DNA of 41,847 bases, from contig DASPVP010000161.1 of the NCBI GenBank assembly GCA_035622315.1, positions 1 to 41,847 on the forward strand, read 5' to 3'. This document shows positions 32,188 to 40,475 of the stretch, piece by piece (position 1 is the first letter of the stretch; every line of letters starts with the position of its first letter). The stretch comes from JAJPHJ01 sp035622315 (lineage in GTDB: Bacteria > Vulcanimicrobiota > Vulcanimicrobiia > Eremiobacterales > Eremiobacteraceae). The notes under the pieces are model-generated. The model had not been told where the DNA came from, did no database searches, and saw only the letters and a program-made list of their open reading frames with translations. The translations under genes and the position numbers were made by a program.

Positions 32188-33210
32188 TCATGTCACATAT
32201 CGGATCCGCGGATTGAGCACGGCGTACAAGATGTCCACGATGAAGTTCACGAGCACGAACGTCGCCGCAAACAGCAAGATCGTGCCGTTGATGAGGGGGT
32301 AATCCCGGTTGCTGATCGCCTCGAACGCCAGCCGGCCGACGCCCGGCCACGCGAAGATGCTCTCGGTCAGCACGGCACCCCCCAAAAGAAAGCCCGTCTG
32401 CAAGCCTATGACGGTGACGATCGGTACGAGCGCATTGCGCAGCCCGTGTTTGAAGATGACCGCGGCATTCGCCAAACCTTTTGCGCGCGCAGTGCGGATG
32501 TAATCAGTCTGCATCACTTCGAGCATACCCGCGCGCGTCATCTTCGCGATGATCGACATGGGAATCGTACCGAGCGTCACGGCCGGCAGCACGAGATGCC
32601 AGAGCACATCTACGAAGGCGCGCCAGTTCGCAGCGAGCAAGGTATCGATGACGAGAAAATTCGTGCGCATGGGCACGTCATATTGGATCGAGATACGCCC
32701 GGCGAGGGGGAACAAGTTCACGCCCACCTTGCTCGGCTCGTAGGCGAGCAGGAGCAAAAGCATCCAACCCAACCAGAAGACCGGCACTGAGACGCCCAAG
32801 AGAGCGAGCACCGACATCGTCGTGTCGAGCAGGCGACGGTGGCTCAGCGCTGCGATGACGCCGGCGGGCACGCCGACGATGACGGCCACGACCATCGCCG
32901 CGATGCCGAGCTCGACCGTCGCCGGGAAATACGTTGCGATCTTCTCCGACACGGGCAGATTATCGGTGAGCGAACGGCCGAGGTTGCCGTGGATCGCCTG
33001 CCACAGGTACGCGCCGTACTGCACGTACCACGGCTGGTCGAGTCGCAGCGCGTGCGTCAGCTCGACGACGTCACGATGGGTGGCGTGTTCGCCGAGCAAG
33101 ATCTCGACCGGATTGCCTGGGATGAGGTGCAGAAATAAAAAAGACACCGCGCTGATGGTGAGCAGGACTGCGATGAAGCGAAGAAACCGCTCGGTGAGAA
33201 AGCCGGCCAC
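32188..33210 (-). CDS. Peptide/nickel-type ABC transporter permease (DppB-like)
   Basis: This 340-residue protein has six membrane helices, the DppB/OppB N-terminal pattern (FIAVLLTISAVSFLFLHLIPGNPV), and the cytoplasmic EAA loop RTARAKGLANAAVIFKHGLRNALVPIV, which contacts the ATPase. It ends VDILYAVLNPRIRY, typical of the family. It would form a heterodimer with a DppC-type permease and use DppD/F-type ATPases, none of which is in the window. The solute-binding lipoprotein gene lies at 35549 beyond the oppositely oriented hppA. Confidence 0.92.
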   Translation of the reverse strand: MAGFLTERFLRFIAVLLTISAVSFLFLHLIPGNPVEILLGEHATHRDVVELTHALRLDQPWYVQYGAYLWQAIHGNLGRSLTDNLPVSEKIATYFPATVELGIAAMVVAVIVGVPAGVIAALSHRRLLDTTMSVLALLGVSVPVFWLGWMLLLLLAYEPSKVGVNLFPLAGRISIQYDVPMRTNFLVIDTLLAANWRAFVDVLWHLVLPAVTLGTIPMSIIAKMTRAGMLEVMQTDYIRTARAKGLANAAVIFKHGLRNALVPIVTVIGLQTGFLLGGAVLTESIFAWPGVGRLAFEAISNRDYPLINGTILLFAATFVLVNFIVDILYAVLNPRIRYVT

Positions 33211-33308
33211 GCGTCGTGCGACTTATTCGCCTCGAGCGGGCGGACCTTTTCGCAGGAGGCAGGGCCGAAACCTCAAACAACGATTGTCTCTGGGTTTCTG
33301 CTTGTTCC

Positions 33309-33329
33309 GGCGTGCACGCTTTGCACGCC
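33309..33329. promoter_or_regulatory. Inverted repeat upstream of hppA
   Basis: GGCGTGCA-CGCTT-TGCACGCC is a perfect 8-bp inverted repeat with a five-base loop. It lies 39 bases before the hppA start in the divergent region shared with the permease gene. It may be an operator or leader hairpin; no T tract follows, so termination is unlikely. Confidence 0.45.
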
Positions 33330-33367
33330 CGACTGGTACCCTGCGCTTTCGGAGACGATAAGCTTCC

Positions 33368-35482
33368 ATGCCAGTTTCGAGTGACGCGATCGTGACTCTC
33401 GCCGTTCGTTTCGCCCTCTTGAGCGGCGCGCTTGCGATCATCTACGGCCTCTATCTGATCGTGTGGATCCTGCGCAAGCCTGCCGGCAACGAGCGCATGC
33501 GAGAGATCGCCGCAGCGATCCAAGAAGGCGCCATGGCCTACTTGCGGCGCCAATACACGACCATCGCGATCGCGGCCATCGTGCTCATCCTCATCATCGG
33601 ATTCAAGCTTTCGTGGCAGGCGGCGATCGGGTTCGCCATTGGCGCGGTTCTTTCGGGCGCCACCGGCTTCATCGGCATGGCGATCTCGGTGCGCGCCAAC
33701 GTGCGCACGGCCGAAGCGGCCCGCACGGGCATGGGTCCCGCCTTCTCCGTGGCTTTTCGCGGAGGCGCGATTACTGGTTTGCTCGTCGTCGGGCTCGGCC
33801 TCATCGCGGTCGCGGGTTATTTCTGGCTTATGCACCGTCTGTATCCGGACGATCTGCGCACGGCGCTCGGCGCGCTTGTGGGTTTGGGTTTCGGCTGCTC
33901 GCTGATCTCGGTCTTCGCGCGACTCGGCGGCGGCATCTACACGAAGGGCGCCGACGTCGGCGCGGACCTCGTCGGCAAAGTGGAGGCCGGCATCCCCGAG
34001 GACGATCCCCGCAATCCCGCGGTCATCGCAGACAACGTGGGCGACAATGTGGGCGATTGCGCGGGCATGGCAGCCGACCTTTTCGAGACGTACTGCGTGA
34101 CGACCATCGCCGCCATGCTGCTCGGTGCCCTGGTCTTCCGCGCTTCCCCGGATTTCGCGCTGATCGCCGTCTCGTTTCCGCTCTTCTTGGGCGCGATCTC
34201 GATCATCACATCGATCGTAGGCACGTGGTTTGTGCGCGTGCGCGGCGGCCGCATCATGACCGCGATGTACACCGGCCTCGGCGTGGCCGCAGTCCTTTCC
34301 GCCGTGGCCTTCTGGTTCATCACGCCGGCGATCATGCATGGCGCCGATGCTGCAGCCGGCACATCCGGTCTCTACACCGCGTGGCGCTTGTGGCTGTGCG
34401 CAGTCATCGGGCTTGTGATCACGGCGCTCATGGTCGTCATCACGGAGTACTTCACCGGCACGCAGTTCCCGCCGGTGCAAGAGATCGCCAAGGCCTCGAC
34501 CACGGGGCACGCCACAAACATCATCGCGGGGCTTGCGGTGTCGATGCGATCGACCACGCTGCCGGTCTTGACGATCGTGGCCGGCATCTTGGTCTCCTAC
34601 GCCCTCTGCGGTTTGTATGGCGTGGCCATCGCCGTCATGGCGATGCTCTCCATGGCGGGTGTGATCGTAGCGCTCGACTCGTACGGGCCGATCACGGATA
34701 ACGCCGGCGGTATCGCGGAGATGGCCAAGCTCGGGCCCGAGGTCCGCGCGATCACCGATCCGCTCGACGCCGTCGGCAACACGACCAAAGCCGTCACGAA
34801 AGGCTATGCGATCGGTTCGGCGGCGCTGGCAGCGATCGTGCTCTTCGCATCGTTCCAGCAAGAGCTCGCGGAGAAAGCCGGCCAAGCCGCCTCTGCGCTC
34901 GTGTTCGCGCTCGACCAACCCTACGTGCTCGCTGGTCTGCTCATCGGTGGGGCACTGCCATATCTTTTCGCCGCGCTCTCTCTGGAAGCCGTCGGGCGTG
35001 CGGGTAGCGCGGTCGTGGAAGAGGTGCGCCGGCAGTTCCGCGAGATCAAAGGCATCATGGAGGGCACCGCAAAGCCCGAGTACGGCCGGTGTGTCGATAT
35101 CGTCACAGCGGCTGCGTTGCGTCAGATGATCGTGCCGGCGCTCATCCCCGTGCTCACGCCTATCATCATCGTCGCGCTCGGCGCATTCCACCTGTTCACG
35201 CCGGATAACGCCGCGCTGATGCTCGGCGGCGTGCTCGTCGGATCGATTGTGACGGGCATCTTCGTCGCCATCTCGATGACCTCAGGCGGCGGGGCTTGGG
35301 ATAACGCGAAGAAGTACATCGAGGATGGGAACTATGGCGGCAAACGCAGCCCAGCGCACCAAGCCGCGGTCACAGGCGACACTGTGGGCGATCCCTACAA
35401 AGACACGGCCGGCCCAGCGATCAATCCGATGATCAAGGTGCTCAACATCGTGTCGTTGCTCTTGGTGCCGTTCCTCAGATAG
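33368..35482 (+). CDS. hppA: K+-independent proton-pumping membrane pyrophosphatase
   Basis: This is a 704-residue, about 16-helix integral membrane enzyme. It uses pyrophosphate hydrolysis to pump protons out of the cytoplasm. The substrate loop GADVGADLVGKVEAGIPEDD and following PAVIADNVGDNVGDCAGMAAD are intact. VGNTTKAVTKGYAIGSAAL carries Lys and Thr at the two positions that distinguish K+-independent from K+-dependent types (established for the family). It is the only gene on the plus strand between the two ABC-transporter genes. Two REP-like palindromes lie just after its stop. Confidence 0.97.
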   Translation: MPVSSDAIVTLAVRFALLSGALAIIYGLYLIVWILRKPAGNERMREIAAAIQEGAMAYLRRQYTTIAIAAIVLILIIGFKLSWQAAIGFAIGAVLSGATGFIGMAISVRANVRTAEAARTGMGPAFSVAFRGGAITGLLVVGLGLIAVAGYFWLMHRLYPDDLRTALGALVGLGFGCSLISVFARLGGGIYTKGADVGADLVGKVEAGIPEDDPRNPAVIADNVGDNVGDCAGMAADLFETYCVTTIAAMLLGALVFRASPDFALIAVSFPLFLGAISIITSIVGTWFVRVRGGRIMTAMYTGLGVAAVLSAVAFWFITPAIMHGADAAAGTSGLYTAWRLWLCAVIGLVITALMVVITEYFTGTQFPPVQEIAKASTTGHATNIIAGLAVSMRSTTLPVLTIVAGILVSYALCGLYGVAIAVMAMLSMAGVIVALDSYGPITDNAGGIAEMAKLGPEVRAITDPLDAVGNTTKAVTKGYAIGSAALAAIVLFASFQQELAEKAGQAASALVFALDQPYVLAGLLIGGALPYLFAALSLEAVGRAGSAVVEEVRRQFREIKGIMEGTAKPEYGRCVDIVTAAALRQMIVPALIPVLTPIIIVALGAFHLFTPDNAALMLGGVLVGSIVTGIFVAISMTSGGGAWDNAKKYIEDGNYGGKRSPAHQAAVTGDTVGDPYKDTAGPAINPMIKVLNIVSLLLVPFLR

Positions 35483-35488
35483 ACGAGA

Positions 35489-35514
35489 GGGGCGATTTTC
35501 AATCGCCCCCTACA
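35489..35514 (+). repeat. REP-like palindrome after hppA, loop TTC
   Basis: The full consensus is present, with loop TTC and tail CCTACA, six bases after the hppA stop. Together with the next copy it lies in the convergent gap and could form a hairpin in either transcript. Confidence 0.88.
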
Positions 35515-35527
35515 TATGCGTGACAAA

Positions 35528-35553
35528 GGGGCGATTTGCAATCGCCCTTTACA
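35528..35553 (+). repeat. REP-like palindrome overlapping the dppA-like stop
   Basis: The copy has arms GGGGCGATT and AATCGCCC with loop TGC; the right end reads TTTACA instead of CCTACA. The TAA stop of the ABC solute-binding protein (35551-35549) lies within it. Confidence 0.85.
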
Positions 35554-37171
35554 GTTTGCGCCAGCCCCAGGAGCCGTAGAAGTTCTCGCCGGGATTGAAA
35601 TCCTGCACCGAGTCGCGCACGACGTAGCTGTTGTCGACCCAGGTGAGGAAGACCGCGGGCACGTCCTCCGCAAGCAGTTCCTGGACCTTCCAATACGCCG
35701 CGCGGCGAGCCGCGAAATCATAGCTCTGCAGCGCTTCGTGCTCGGCGGCATCGATGCGCGGGTCGCAGTAAAATGACGTGTTATAGCCGTACGGTGGCTC
35801 CTGGTCGCACATCCACAGCGTCGAGTCGTCGGGATCGGCGCCGAGCACCCATCCGGTGAGGGCGATGTCGTACTTACCGCCCTCGAGTATGCCGCCAACA
35901 GCTTTTTGCGCGTAGTACAAGTTGTACTCGTATGGTTTTAGGGTCAGCGCCACGCCGATCGTCTTCATCTCATTCGCGAAGAAGGGCGCGAACTTGACGT
36001 CGGGCTGGCGCTGTGTGATGTAGGCGAACTCGAGCGATAGACGCTTGCCGTTCTTCGAGCGATAGCCGCTCGCGTCAAGATGCCAGCCTGCCGCGTCGAG
36101 CATCCGGCCGGCGGCTGCGACGTCATACGGTGGCATGACCGCGTGCGGATCGTTCCACGGCGAGTATGGCGGCTGGTCGGTGGCAGCAAGCGCACCCCAA
36201 CCATACTGGAAGGCACGCAGGAAGAAAGCCCGGTCGACGCCCATCGCGATCGCGCGCCGAACGCGGACGTCGTCGAGCGGTGGATGCTTCGTGTTGAACG
36301 AGAGGTAGAGATCCTCCGGCGCTGCTTGATGGATGACGCGCAGGCCCGGCGCCTTCGAAAGTTCCAGCGCGTGTTCGCCGACGACGCGCGCGGCGTCGAG
36401 CTCGCCCGTCCGCAGCATGACGAGGACGGTGTTGGCGTCGGACACGATGACGAAATCCAGCCGCCGAAGCTTGGGCGGACCTCGCCAATAGTCGCGGTTT
36501 GCGAGGAGCGTCACGCCGGTCGCGGCGTCGTAGTGTTCGATCGTGAAGGCGCCAGTACCGACAGGCTTATCGTTGTAAGCGGCCTTGTTGATGTCGGGTA
36601 CGGTTGCGAGGAGGTGGCGCGGTAGCACGGGCATCGGCACTTCGCCGGGGCCGAACAGGCTCACCACAGCCGGCGCAAAGCGCTCCTTGAGCCGCACGCG
36701 CACGGTATAAGGATCCACGGCTGTCATGGACGCGACCTTGTCGTAGCCGAGACGCGTCACGACATTTGTGCGCGGATCCATGATGAGCCGCCACGTGAAG
36801 ACCACGTCGTTTGCGTCGAAGGGCACGCCGTCTTGCCAGCGGACGCCGTGGCGCAGATGGAACGTGATGGTCAGCCCATCTTTGCTGATCCCACCGTTCG
36901 CCACCGTGGGAATCTCGGTCGCAAGTTCGGGCTGCACTTGGTTCTTGTCGTCGGCATCGAGCAGGTACGCGCCCCAGATATACGAGAGATACGTCGACGA
37001 ACCGCCACCGGACAAGACAGTGTTGAGATTGTCGAACTGGCCGGTGGCGACGCGCAAGACGTCTGCAGCTCCACCCGGACCGCTTTGGGTTCGCACCGCG
37101 CTCGTGCATGCACTCGCGACCACCGCGAGCATCGCCAGGAGCAGCGCCGGCCGCCACAAAGTGTGACGCAT
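35549..37171 (-). CDS. ABC transporter solute-binding lipoprotein (DppA/OppA-like)
   Basis: This protein of about 540 residues has a lipoprotein signal (ALLLAMLAVVASAC, lipobox cysteine). The SBP_bac_5 pattern follows: VRWQDGVPFDANDVVFTWRL, NKPVGTGAF-type segment, FTIEHYDA, ARRAIAMGVDR region, PPYSPWNDP and KYDIALTGWVLGADPDD. It would bind peptides or nickel chelates for import. The start is chosen as ATG 37171 (MRHTLWR), the natural beginning of the signal; a longer frame to 37243 exists. The stop codon lies in a REP-like palindrome. It is divergent from the M48 protease and separated from the permease by hppA. Confidence 0.92.
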   Translation of the reverse strand: MRHTLWRPALLLAMLAVVASACTSAVRTQSGPGGAADVLRVATGQFDNLNTVLSGGGSSTYLSYIWGAYLLDADDKNQVQPELATEIPTVANGGISKDGLTITFHLRHGVRWQDGVPFDANDVVFTWRLIMDPRTNVVTRLGYDKVASMTAVDPYTVRVRLKERFAPAVVSLFGPGEVPMPVLPRHLLATVPDINKAAYNDKPVGTGAFTIEHYDAATGVTLLANRDYWRGPPKLRRLDFVIVSDANTVLVMLRTGELDAARVVGEHALELSKAPGLRVIHQAAPEDLYLSFNTKHPPLDDVRVRRAIAMGVDRAFFLRAFQYGWGALAATDQPPYSPWNDPHAVMPPYDVAAAGRMLDAAGWHLDASGYRSKNGKRLSLEFAYITQRQPDVKFAPFFANEMKTIGVALTLKPYEYNLYYAQKAVGGILEGGKYDIALTGWVLGADPDDSTLWMCDQEPPYGYNTSFYCDPRIDAAEHEALQSYDFAARRAAYWKVQELLAEDVPAVFLTWVDNSYVVRDSVQDFNPGENFYGSWGWRKL

Positions 37172-37232
37172 ACGGCGGAGCTTCGGACGCAGACGTGAAA
37201 CTCTTGCTCCGCTACCCGCGTTACGTGCGTTG

Positions 37233-38063
37233 ATGAATGACATGAAGATGCAGCGACGGACTTGGCTCTGCGGCGTGTGTGCGCTTGGCGCCGCATCCGC
37301 GTTGCCCGCGTTCTCACAACCTGCGCTTGCGGATCAGGCGCAAGAGAAAAGCATCGGTCAACAGGTCTATGCGGACCAGCGCAAGCAGGGGCAGGTCCTC
37401 GACCAGTCGGCCTACTATCCGATCGTTCGCGAGGTCGGCGCGCGCATCGCAGCTGCCGCGCAGCCGCACTGGTGGCCGATGAACTTCGTGATCGTCAAAG
37501 GCGCGCAGCCGAACGCGTTTTCCACTCCTGGCGGCTGGGTTTACGTCAACGAAGCGCTCTTGAAGAACGCAGCCAACAACGACGAGCTTGCAAACGTGCT
37601 CGGCCACGAGACCGGGCACATCGTGTTGGGCCATGTGATGAATCGGCTGCAACAGGCGCAGAACCTGCAGTTGCTGTTCGCCATCGGCAGCCTTTTCGTG
37701 CACAGCCAAGGCGCCGCCAACACCTTCAATCTCGCGCAGGCGGGCGCAAGCTACGGGTTCTTGAACTTCAGCCGCCAGCAAGAGTACCAAGCAGATCACG
37801 AAGGCGTCATCCTTGCGGGCAAAGCCAACTACAACCCGTGGGGGATGGTGTGGTTCTTCCGCACCTTGAGCAAGCTCTCGGGGAACTCGTCAGGCTTCGA
37901 GGCGTACGTGCAGGACCATCCGTCCACGCCCGATCGGATCTCGCGCATCCAGCAGTTCTTCGGGAGCGATCCCACCCAATTCGCGACATGGAAAGACAAC
38001 AAGACCGTGACAGCGGGATTGCGGCAAGTGCCGGGTTCTGCGATCCAACTCGTCCCCACGTAG
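37233..38063 (+). CDS. Secreted M48-family zinc metalloprotease
   Basis: This 276-residue protein has a signal peptide (QRRTWLCGVCALGAASALPA). HETGH at 125-129 is the HExxH zinc site, and QEYQADHEG supplies the third ligand (E-x-x-x-D). This is the M48 (BepA/YfgC-like, HtpX-related) layout without the C-terminal TPR. Periplasmic members process or quality-control outer-membrane proteins. The start of several in-frame ATGs is uncertain; I chose the first ATG. A rho-independent terminator follows directly. Confidence 0.9.
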   Translation: MNDMKMQRRTWLCGVCALGAASALPAFSQPALADQAQEKSIGQQVYADQRKQGQVLDQSAYYPIVREVGARIAAAAQPHWWPMNFVIVKGAQPNAFSTPGGWVYVNEALLKNAANNDELANVLGHETGHIVLGHVMNRLQQAQNLQLLFAIGSLFVHSQGAANTFNLAQAGASYGFLNFSRQQEYQADHEGVILAGKANYNPWGMVWFFRTLSKLSGNSSGFEAYVQDHPSTPDRISRIQQFFGSDPTQFATWKDNKTVTAGLRQVPGSAIQLVPT

Positions 38064-38072
38064 AAATGCGAA

Positions 38073-38102
38073 AAGGACGGCTCAAGGGCCGTCCTTCGCT
38101 TT
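38073..38102. terminator. Bidirectional rho-independent-type terminator
   Basis: AAGGACGGC (38073-38081) pairs perfectly with GCCGTCCTT (38088-38096) around a six-base loop. A-rich and T-containing flanks exist on both sides. It lies between the M48 gene and rplL, which converge. Confidence 0.8.
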
Positions 38103-38118
38103 ACAAGGACTCCCGCGC

Positions 38119-38496
38119 TTACTTGACCTCGACGGTCGCGCCTTGCTCCTCGAGCTTCGCCTTGATCGCGGCCGCCTCGTCTTTCGTAACGCCTGTCTTC
38201 ACGGGCTTGGGAGCGCCTTCGACCAAGTCTTTGGCTTCCTTCAGGCCGAGACCAGGCACGACTTCGCGCACGGCTTTGATGACGTTGATCTTCTTCTCGC
38301 CCGCGCTCATGAGGTGCACGTCGAACTCGGTCTTCGCCTCGGCACCCGGTGCGGCCGCGGCGCCACCGGCTGCCGCTACGACGGCGACCGGCGCCGCCGC
38401 AGACACGCCATACTTATCTTCCAGGGTCTTCACGAGCTCCGCGAGCTCGAGCACGGTGAGTTTGTCGATCTGATCGATGATATCGGTGACGGCCAT
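38119..38496 (-). CDS. rplL: Ribosomal protein L7/L12
   Basis: This 125-residue stalk protein has an N-terminal dimer helix (ITDIIDQ-like start, LTVLELAELVKTLEDKYGV), an Ala/Gly/Pro-rich hinge (AAAPVAVVAAAGGAAAAP), and a C-terminal factor-binding domain ending GATVEVK. It contacts EF-Tu and EF-G. It is the last gene of the block; a purine-rich site (AAAGGAA) lies upstream and a REP-like copy lies in the spacer to rplJ. Confidence 0.98.
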   Translation of the reverse strand: MAVTDIIDQIDKLTVLELAELVKTLEDKYGVSAAAPVAVVAAAGGAAAAPGAEAKTEFDVHLMSAGEKKINVIKAVREVVPGLGLKEAKDLVEGAPKPVKTGVTKDEAAAIKAKLEEQGATVEVK

Positions 38497-38523
38497 GTGA
38501 GTCTTACGTTCCTTTCTTGTCGT

Positions 38524-38548
38524 GGGGCGATTTGCAATCGCCTCTACA
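38524..38548 (+). repeat. REP-like palindrome in the rplJ-rplL spacer
   Basis: Arm GGGGCGATT, loop TGC, arm AATCGCCTC with two mismatches at the base, then TACA. It is transcribed with rplJ and rplL. Confidence 0.8.
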
Positions 38549-38556
38549 GCTTTTTG

Positions 38557-39084
38557 TTAGGCGGCTGATTCGGTGCGTTTGGCGTGCAATGCGCCAAGGA
38601 GCTGGACGACCTTGCGGCGGTTTCCGTTCAGGACTTGCACGATGCCGTACAGCGGGGACTTGAGGCTCCCCACGAGCTTGGAGAGCAACTCGGGACGTGA
38701 GGGCAGCTTCGAAAGCGCTTCGATCTTAGCAAGGTCGTAGAGCACTCCGTCGACGACCCCGGCTTTGATCGAGAGTTTCTTCGAATCGTTGGCAAACGTG
38801 ACGAGCGCCTTTGCCGCCGCGATGAGGTCGTCGCCGATAAACGCCACTCCGGTCGGCCCTGCGAGCAGGTTGCCGAGCTGCTCGAAGCGCTCCGGGCTCA
38901 ACGCCTTGCCGAAGAGGGTGTTCTTGACCACCGCGTACTGTGCGGCGCTCTGGCGCAGCGAGTTGCGCAGCGTGCGCAGTTCGCCGACCGTCAGTCCGCG
39001 GTAATCGGTCAAGAAGAAGTTCGGCCGTGCCGCGACCCGCGTGCGCAGCTCTTCGATGCTCTCGTTCTTACGTTTGGTCGGCAT
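38557..39084 (-). CDS. rplJ: Ribosomal protein L10
   Basis: This 175-residue protein reads MPTKRKNESIEELRTRV, then FFLTDYRGLTVGELRTLRNSLR, AAQYAVVKNTLFGKAL, and LAGPTGVAFIGDD. It ends in a helix that binds L7/L12 dimers. Start ATG 39084 has GAGGAAC upstream; the longer frame runs through the leader RNA. It is preceded by a clear L10 leader, so autoregulation by L10-L12 is expected. Confidence 0.97.
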   Translation of the reverse strand: MPTKRKNESIEELRTRVAARPNFFLTDYRGLTVGELRTLRNSLRQSAAQYAVVKNTLFGKALSPERFEQLGNLLAGPTGVAFIGDDLIAAAKALVTFANDSKKLSIKAGVVDGVLYDLAKIEALSKLPSRPELLSKLVGSLKSPLYGIVQVLNGNRRKVVQLLGALHAKRTESAA

Positions 39085-39108
39085 GTATCGTTCCTCGTCC
39101 TGGGAAAG

Positions 39109-39145
39109 AAAAAACGCTTCTCCGGTTGCCGATGGAGAAAGCGTT
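39109..39145 (-). terminator. L10-leader attenuator
   Basis: On the minus strand AACGCTTTCTCC (39145-39134) pairs with GGAGAAGCGTT (39123-39113), with one bulge, and is followed by TTTTTTC. This is a transcription terminator upstream of rplJ, expected to be controlled by L10-L12 binding. Confidence 0.8.
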
Positions 39146-39157
39146 CGCGCTTGGGCA

Positions 39158-39181
39158 GGGTGATTTGCAATCACCCCTACA
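39158..39181 (+). repeat. REP-like palindrome inside the L10 leader, covaried
   Basis: GGTGATT, loop TGC, AATCACC, then CCTACA. Relative to the consensus one C-G pair of the stem has become T-A on both arms, so pairing is kept. Confidence 0.8.
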
Positions 39182-39259
39182 TGTTGCGTCAGCTTCCTCG
39201 GCAGGCTCTTACGATTTCGCGCGGCGCTTGCGCGTCGCGACCTGCTGTCATCGGAATGA

Positions 39260-39282
39260 GGCGATTTACAATCGCCCCTACA
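39260..39282 (+). repeat. REP-like palindrome upstream of the L10 leader
   Basis: GGCGATT, loop TAC, AATCGCC, then CCTACA. It lies between the rplA stop and the L10 leader on the transcribed strand. Confidence 0.78.
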
Positions 39283-39297
39283 TTAGTGGTGCTTTCG

Positions 39298-39996
39298 TTA
39301 GGCGGCGGCTTTCAACCTCGTTGGATCCACGCGCACACCTGGTCCCATCGTCGTCGCCACGGTGATGCTGCGCAAGTATGTGCCTTTTGCCGCAGCCGGT
39401 TTGGCGCGCACGATCGCATCCATAAGCGCGCTGAAGTTGTCCAAGAGCGCGTCCTTCGAGAACGAAGCTTTGCCGATGATGCAGTGGATCACGGCCGCCT
39501 TGTCCGGCCGGTATTCGATCTTGCCCGCCTTGATCTCGCTGACCGCTTGACGGATGTTCTGCGTCACCGTGCCTACCTTCGGGTTGGGCATGCGCTGCGC
39601 GAGGATCTTGCCGAGGTTCGAACCGACGGCGCCCATCATGTCCGGCGTGGCCACCGCGATGTCAAAATCGTTCCAGCCGCCTTTGATGCGGTCGATAAGA
39701 TCCTGATCCCCGACGACATCCGCCCCGGCTTCTTGCGCTTCTTTGGCCTTCTCGCCCTTTGCGAACACGATAACGCGCTTGCTCTTGCCCGTGCCGTGCG
39801 GAAGCACGACCGTGCCGCGGACATTCTGCTCGCTCTTCTTCATGTCGATGCCGAGCCGGATGTGGACCTCGACCGTCTCGTCGAACTTCGCTTTGGCTGT
39901 CGCCTTGACGAGCTCGATCGCGAGCGTCGCGTCCTTGAGCCGCTCTTCTCCGAGCGACTTGGCGCTCTCGTTGTATTTCTTACCGTGTTTCTTCAT
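39298..39996 (-). CDS. rplA: Ribosomal protein L1
   Basis: This 232-residue protein has the L1 order: KKHGKKYNESAK start, ELVKATAKAKFDETVEVHIRLG, TVVLPHGTGKSKRVIVFA, GADVVGDQDLIDRIKGGW, and MGAVGSNLGKILAQRMPNPK. It forms the mobile L1 stalk of the large subunit and represses its own operon in known systems. Start ATG 39996 has GGAGATATAG upstream. REP-like copies sit on both sides, at 39260 and 40015. Confidence 0.97.
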   Translation of the reverse strand: MKKHGKKYNESAKSLGEERLKDATLAIELVKATAKAKFDETVEVHIRLGIDMKKSEQNVRGTVVLPHGTGKSKRVIVFAKGEKAKEAQEAGADVVGDQDLIDRIKGGWNDFDIAVATPDMMGAVGSNLGKILAQRMPNPKVGTVTQNIRQAVSEIKAGKIEYRPDKAAVIHCIIGKASFSKDALLDNFSALMDAIVRAKPAAAKGTYLRSITVATTMGPGVRVDPTRLKAAA

Positions 39997-40014
39997 CTAT
40001 ATCTCCGGGGCGAT

Positions 40015-40040
40015 GGGGCGATTTTCAATCGCCCCTTACA
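40015..40040 (+). repeat. REP-like palindrome in the rplK-rplA spacer
   Basis: GGGGCGATT, loop TTC, AATCGCCCC, then TTACA instead of CTACA. It lies 18 bases before the rplA start. Confidence 0.82.
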
Positions 40041-40051
40041 TCAATTGCGTG

Positions 40052-40474
40052 CTAGCCGACTTCGATGCCCATCGAGCGCGCGGTGCCGGCGACGATCTTC
40101 ATCGCGGCGTCGATGTCATTCGCGTTGAGATCGGCCATCTTCGCTTGCGCGATCTCGCGGCACTTGGCAAGCGTGATCTTGCCGACTTTCTTGCGATTCG
40201 GCTCGCCCGAACCTTTCTCGACGCCCGCTGCCTTCTTGATGAGCTCGGACGCCGGCGGTGTCTTGAGCACGAAGGTGAACGAACGATCTTCGTACACCGT
40301 GATGACCGCCGGTATGATCTGGCCGGCCTGGCTCGCGGTGCGCTCGTTGTAGGCCTTGCAGAACTCCATGATGTTAATGCCGTGCTGACCCAGCGCGGGG
40401 CCGACCGGCGGCGCGGGCGTCGCTTTGCCGGCTTGGCATTGGAGGGTGATCTTCGTCAGGACTTTCTTTGCCAC
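40052..40474 (-). CDS. rplK: Ribosomal protein L11
   Basis: This 140-residue protein begins AKKVLTKITLQCQAGKATPAPPVGPALGQHGINIMEFCKAYN and ends AGTARSMGIEVG, with the PNRKKVGKITLAKCREIA segment in the C-terminal rRNA-binding domain. It forms the GTPase-associated centre with 23S rRNA. Start is GTG 40474, one base after the nusG stop. The longer frame is nusG sequence. Confidence 0.97.
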   Translation of the reverse strand: MAKKVLTKITLQCQAGKATPAPPVGPALGQHGINIMEFCKAYNERTASQAGQIIPAVITVYEDRSFTFVLKTPPASELIKKAAGVEKGSGEPNRKKVGKITLAKCREIAQAKMADLNANDIDAAMKIVAGTARSMGIEVG

Positions 40475-40475
40475 G

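Larger units (their letters stand above)
39105..39255 (-). ncRNA. Ribosomal protein L10 leader
   Basis: On the minus strand, GACAGCAGG (near 39250) is followed by a hairpin and then AAGAGCCTGCCGAGG (about 39210-39196). This is the conserved L10-binding kink-turn region of the L10 leader family. A second domain forms an attenuator. The CAGGC and GCCTG segments can pair as the basal helix. A REP-like palindrome (39158-39181) is inserted between the two parts. Confidence 0.82.

Noticed and set aside
33071..35191. A long minus-strand open frame (about 700 codons) opposite hppA
   Set aside because: It is full of Asp, His and Arg repeats without motifs and lies opposite a clear pyrophosphatase.
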